This document shows positions 61,292-64,000 of a DNA stretch of 64,000 nucleotides, one piece after another; position 1 is the first letter of the stretch, and each line of letters begins with the position of its first letter. A program made the position numbers and the translations under genes. This stretch comes from Plectosphaerella cucumerina (lineage: Eukaryota; Ascomycota; Sordariomycetes; Glomerellales; Plectosphaerellaceae). The DNA is taken from assembly GCA_020746995.1 (NCBI GenBank), contig JAGPXD010000002.1, positions 5,270,001 through 5,334,000 on the forward strand, written 5' to 3'. The notes under the pieces were generated by a model. That model worked only from the letters and a program-made list of their open reading frames with translations, did not search any database and had not been told where the DNA came from.

Positions 61292-62399
61292 CTACTCGCG
61301 ACCTCTCTCCTTGTACTGACGAAGCGCATAGTACTGATACCTCGGAGCACAGCGGATCCTGAAAGCCTTACCCCACTTCAGTAGAACGACGAAGAAGGCG
61401 AGGATGGCCGTGGCGATGAGAAGGATCGTAACAAACACGTAGGTGATGCCAACCTTGGCAACCCAAGGCGTGAGGGCGAAGATGAAGGCGGTACTGAACG
61501 TGTTCCTCACAACCGTCACGGCAACCAGTGCGTCGCCAACAATCTAGGTGCCAAGTGTCAGTCTCATGTAAGTCTAAAGAGATGGGAAGGTAGTCACTCA
61601 CGTCCTGTCACGAGTCTGTTGATAGGGGCCACGCCCATGTTGTACAAGACGATGCCGAGAGCAATAAGGGGCCAGGTCAGGCCGTCGCCGAGACCGACGC
61701 CCATGAGGATGGTGCCGATGGGGATCAGGGGGACGAAGAGACAGAAGCACCAGAGCCGGACCTCGGGCTCGTAGACGCCCTAGTTGCGGCGGGAGAGGAA
61801 GAGGACAAGCCAGTCGCTCAGGGGCCCGCCGACAACGCAGCCGATGGTGACACAACGCAGCCGATGGTGATGCCAATGATCCTCGGCATGCTCATCAAGC
61901 CGACTTGTGCTGAGTTGAAGTTGTAGGTCGGCTTCTTCATGTACGTCGCGATACTCGTCGACATGACGTCGTTGAGGGCGACCAGGATGCCGTATACGAA
62001 GGCGGCGTAGGTTATGGCCGGGATTGTGACGAGAAGGATGAAGGGCTGGTACATGTGGCAGAGGAAGGAGCCGAGGCTCCTGTTGTTCAGCTGCGCGTCG
62101 GTGTGGCCTAGCTCTCGCTGCATAGGGCCCCAGGTTGGAGTTGCCGAGGAGGTGAACTCGGACACCATGGCCGTGTAGATGCAGACGATGGCAAAGTTGA
62201 GATACTTCCGGCCCTTGGACCAGTTCAGGGGGTCGTTGGGATCCGTGGTAGGGCGCGGGTGCAGGATGATGTCCTTCTTCGATGCGGAGTTGGTGAAGTC
62301 TTCGAGGAGAACCGTGCCGGGAGGCCACATGGTGACGCTGCCGGCCTCGGTGTCGGTGTTGTCGGTGCCCTGAGCGGGCCGAGTCGGGGGAGGCGCCAT
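61292..62399 (-). pseudogene. Decayed MFS transporter
   Basis: Fragments of one fungal MFS permease in order: a cytoplasmic N-terminus from 62399 (MAPPPTRP), NDPLNWSKGRKYLNFAIVCIYTAMV, then HMYQPFILLVTIPAITYAAF and YNFNSAQVGLMSMPRIIGITIGCV, and GGPLSDWLVLFLSRRN, and finally TVVRNTFSTAFIFALTPWVAKVG at the end. In intact relatives the first transmembrane helix and the HMYQPF block are about 200 residues apart; here they nearly touch (near 62085), so an internal deletion has removed about helices 2-6. A 20-bp tandem duplication at 61831-61870 shifts frame, and a TAG stop interrupts RRN-GVYEPEVRLW. Part of the conserved stretch between PIN and IVGDAL also appears lost. It is not a functional transporter. 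Confidence 0.85.
61831..61870. repeat. 20-bp tandem duplication in the MFS pseudogene
   Basis: Two adjacent copies, 61831-61850 and 61851-61870, 19 of 20 bases identical. It repeats the codons for TIGCVV and shifts the frame. Confidence 0.95.
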
Positions 62400-62789
62400 A
62401 TCGAATAGGTGCACTGGAGAGAAGCGGCTGGGAGGAAAGGGATGAAGAGGAGGGGGGTGTGATCCTGCTGGACTTGGAGTCAAGACCGGCTTTCTTGCTG
62501 GTCAGGCATGGCGATATCTATACCCGGACGAATCTACAACTGGAATCGAGGGGGAAAGACGTCCCTGGAGGAGTGGCTGATGTCTATCAAGTGAGCCGTC
62601 CGATCCGTCTTCGGACGAGGATAAGGACCGTCGATGTGATTGGGGCAGCGTTCTGTATCTGCCATGACTTCGGTCACGCGAACGAAGTCAAGCCGGTAGT
62701 CTGGGGTATCGGTTGATGCGATCCGGGGAGAAGCTTGGAGATGGCGCGGCGTTCACCGCGAGGATGGAGCGTCGGCGGGGCCTTAGGCG

Positions 62790-62801
62790 CGGCATACGCC
62801 G
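62790..62801. promoter_or_regulatory. CGG-N6-CCG motif, copy 1
   Basis: CGG CATACG CCG inside a 17-bp block GCGCGGCATACGCCGCC. Inverted CGG half-sites with a fixed spacer are the binding form of fungal Zn2Cys6 regulators. Confidence 0.5.
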
Positions 62802-62863
62802 CCCCCGGCGCTCCACCATCGGCATGGCGAGTCGTGATGCGCCTCCTCTCCTTCTCCTATGCG

Positions 62864-62875
62864 CGGCATACACCG
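62864..62875. promoter_or_regulatory. CGG-N6-CCG motif, copy 2
   Basis: CGG CATACA CCG inside a 17-bp block that matches copy 1 at 16 of 17 positions, 74 bp away (about seven helical turns). Confidence 0.5.
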
Positions 62876-63218
62876 CCAGATCCGAGGAAAGTCGAGAATG
62901 GCAAAGGCTGATTGGGTTTGTCATATCCAGATAGTCTCGTCTGGGCCTATCGTGTGTCGTGAAGCTATCATCGGGGCCGTTGTCCGGCCACGGTGAGAAC
63001 CGCCGCCAGCTCAGGAGGTCGCGGCATAGCCCGCCGGCTTCAGCTTCCCCCCTTTTGCTATGTTCTGGGTCAGTATGTAGTTCTTGGCGTTTTGATCTTC
63101 TGGAAACAACAGGCGTCGTATAGACTCGAAGCGTCTTTTGCAGCAGCTCAGTTTCTTTTACCTGCGGCCGGTCAGTCCCAACCATCATCGTTGTCTCTTC
63201 GTACCCCTACACATCAAC

Positions 63219-64000
63219 ATGACCGAGCCTACATCCCCGCAGGCCTTCCCCAGGTCGGTCGTCATCATCGGCGCCGGTGTTTTCGGTCTTTCAACGGCCT
63301 TGGCCATCGCCAAGAGGCACCCATCAACCAAGGTGACGGTTGTCGACCGGCTGACGCCCCCCGTCGAAGACGCGACGAGCGTGGACACGACGAGATGCAT
63401 CCGCTCTGACTACACGGACTCGTTGTACGCGCGCCTCGCCGCCCAGGCACAGAAGCTGATCGAGGCCGACCCGGATCTGCAGCCGTACTACTTCAAGCAG
63501 GGCATGACATATGTCTGCGATGGCGAGCCGAGCCGCTTCACCGACGGTTGGAAGATCATGTTCCAGGCTGCCAAGCGCGACTATGACCGCAGCGTCATCG
63601 TCGAGATGCCCAGTCGCGAAGCCGTGTTTCGGAGCATCCACGGCCCCGACGCAGAGCCAAGGCCCCTTTCTGATCTCGGCGACAAGTCGAGCTGGAACAC
63701 AGCATACTGCAACCTGGGAGCCGCTTTTGTGGACGCGCGCGAGTTCATCAGAGCCTACTACCAGCGCGCCTCGGCAGTGCCCCAGATCAGTTTCCGAGTC
63801 GGCACCCCTGTTGATAGTCTCCAAATCGTCGACGGCCGCTGCACCGGTGTTGCCATGCAAAACGGGACCACCATTGCCGCGGATCAGGTCATCGTCGCTG
63901 CTGGGGCGTGGTCTGGCAAGCTGGTCGACCTCGGACAACGCCAGACCCCCATCGGCCACGAGGTCGTCTGGTTCAAAGTCACCCCTGAAGAAGAGGCCAG
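63219..64000 (+). CDS. FAD-dependent amine/amino-acid oxidase (DAO/MSOX-like family), partial
   Basis: Open from the Met at 63219 to the window end; 260 aa visible, C-terminus missing. The N-terminal Rossmann motif VVIIGAGVFGLSTALAIAKR (GAGVFG, 18-23) and the following acidic residue (VVDR) bind FAD. The stretch RCIRSDYTDSLYARLAAQA...YYFKQGMTYV and the later QVIVAAGAWSGKL are like fungal sarcosine-, fructosyl-amino-acid- and pipecolate/saccharopine-oxidase relatives of the DAO superfamily. These oxidise secondary amines or amino acids with production of H2O2. The exact substrate cannot be assigned; the closest fit is the fructosyl amino acid/L-saccharopine oxidase-type branch. A transporter gene, now broken, lies divergently, and paired CGG-N6-CCG sites sit between them. 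Confidence 0.8.
   Translation, partial: MTEPTSPQAFPRSVVIIGAGVFGLSTALAIAKRHPSTKVTVVDRLTPPVEDATSVDTTRCIRSDYTDSLYARLAAQAQKLIEADPDLQPYYFKQGMTYVCDGEPSRFTDGWKIMFQAAKRDYDRSVIVEMPSREAVFRSIHGPDAEPRPLSDLGDKSSWNTAYCNLGAAFVDAREFIRAYYQRASAVPQISFRVGTPVDSLQIVDGRCTGVAMQNGTTIAADQVIVAAGAWSGKLVDLGQRQTPIGHEVVWFKVTPEEEA

Larger units (their letters stand above)
62400..63218. promoter_or_regulatory. Divergent promoter region of MFS pseudogene and FAD oxidase
   Basis: 819 bp between divergent starts. It holds two near-identical 17-bp motifs (62787-62803 and 62861-62877), each containing CGG-N6-CCG. No other gene seen. Confidence 0.55.

Noticed and set aside
1..64000. CRISPR arrays, bacterial operons, ribosome-binding sites or prophage
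   Set aside because: All intact genes are eukaryotic with spliceosomal introns; no regularly spaced repeats were seen.

Overview
This window is nuclear DNA of a filamentous ascomycete, most likely a Sordariomycete. The evidence is short GT-AG introns (about 48-75 nt) with CTGAC or CTAAC branch sites, GC-rich coding regions, dispersed single-copy-style genes, a lone 5S rRNA gene and lineage-typical families (Sfp1, Rcf2, SUR7/PalI, STB6-like, DUF6546-like F-box, NACHT-ankyrin NLR). The exact genus is not resolvable from this sequence alone; the wide intergenic spaces and NLR/F-box content would fit a plant-associated genus such as Colletotrichum or a relative (inference). I defined 17 protein genes, one pseudogene, one 5S rRNA gene and one small inverted-repeat transposon. 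Several genes needed manual splicing, and all spliced models keep frame across each junction.

Layout: 0-8.8 kb is compact housekeeping: a Maf-like nucleotide pyrophosphatase, TFIIA large subunit (TOA1), the APC/C activator Cdc20 and a Kelch-BTB protein of the Ral2/LZTR1 type. From 8.8 to 24.4 kb genes are sparse: the Sfp1-like zinc-finger regulator and saccharopine dehydrogenase LYS1, separated by 3-5 kb stretches with no convincing gene. LYS1 has two Gcn4/CPC1-type sites upstream. From 24.4 to 37.4 kb come Rcf2, a six-repeat Kelch protein, a four-exon cysteine-rich CYSTM peptide, an RNase H-fold protein with SUMO-interaction-like motifs, the tRNA dihydrouridine synthase Dus3 and the PP1-like phosphatase Ppz1. 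A 5.5 kb gene-free stretch follows. From 42.9 to 54.3 kb come a SUR7/PalI membrane protein, the WDR6/Trm734 tRNA-modification factor, an STB6-like protein and the GID E3 ligase subunit Rmd5.

From about 54.3 kb to the right end the character changes to an accessory region: a dispersed 5S rRNA gene with a compensatory stem change, an F-box/DUF6546-like protein, a 275-bp TA-flanked inverted-repeat element (MITE), a NACHT-ankyrin NLR, a decayed MFS transporter, and the start of a FAD-dependent amine oxidase. The last two share a divergent promoter with two near-identical CGG-N6-CCG sites of the Zn2Cys6 type, suggesting a former transporter-oxidase pair whose transporter has been lost.

The less-expected items are the RNase H-like protein with an approximately 95-residue insertion carrying two SUMO-interaction-like motifs between catalytic residues, the MITE between the F-box and NLR genes, and the transporter pseudogene with its paired regulatory motif.
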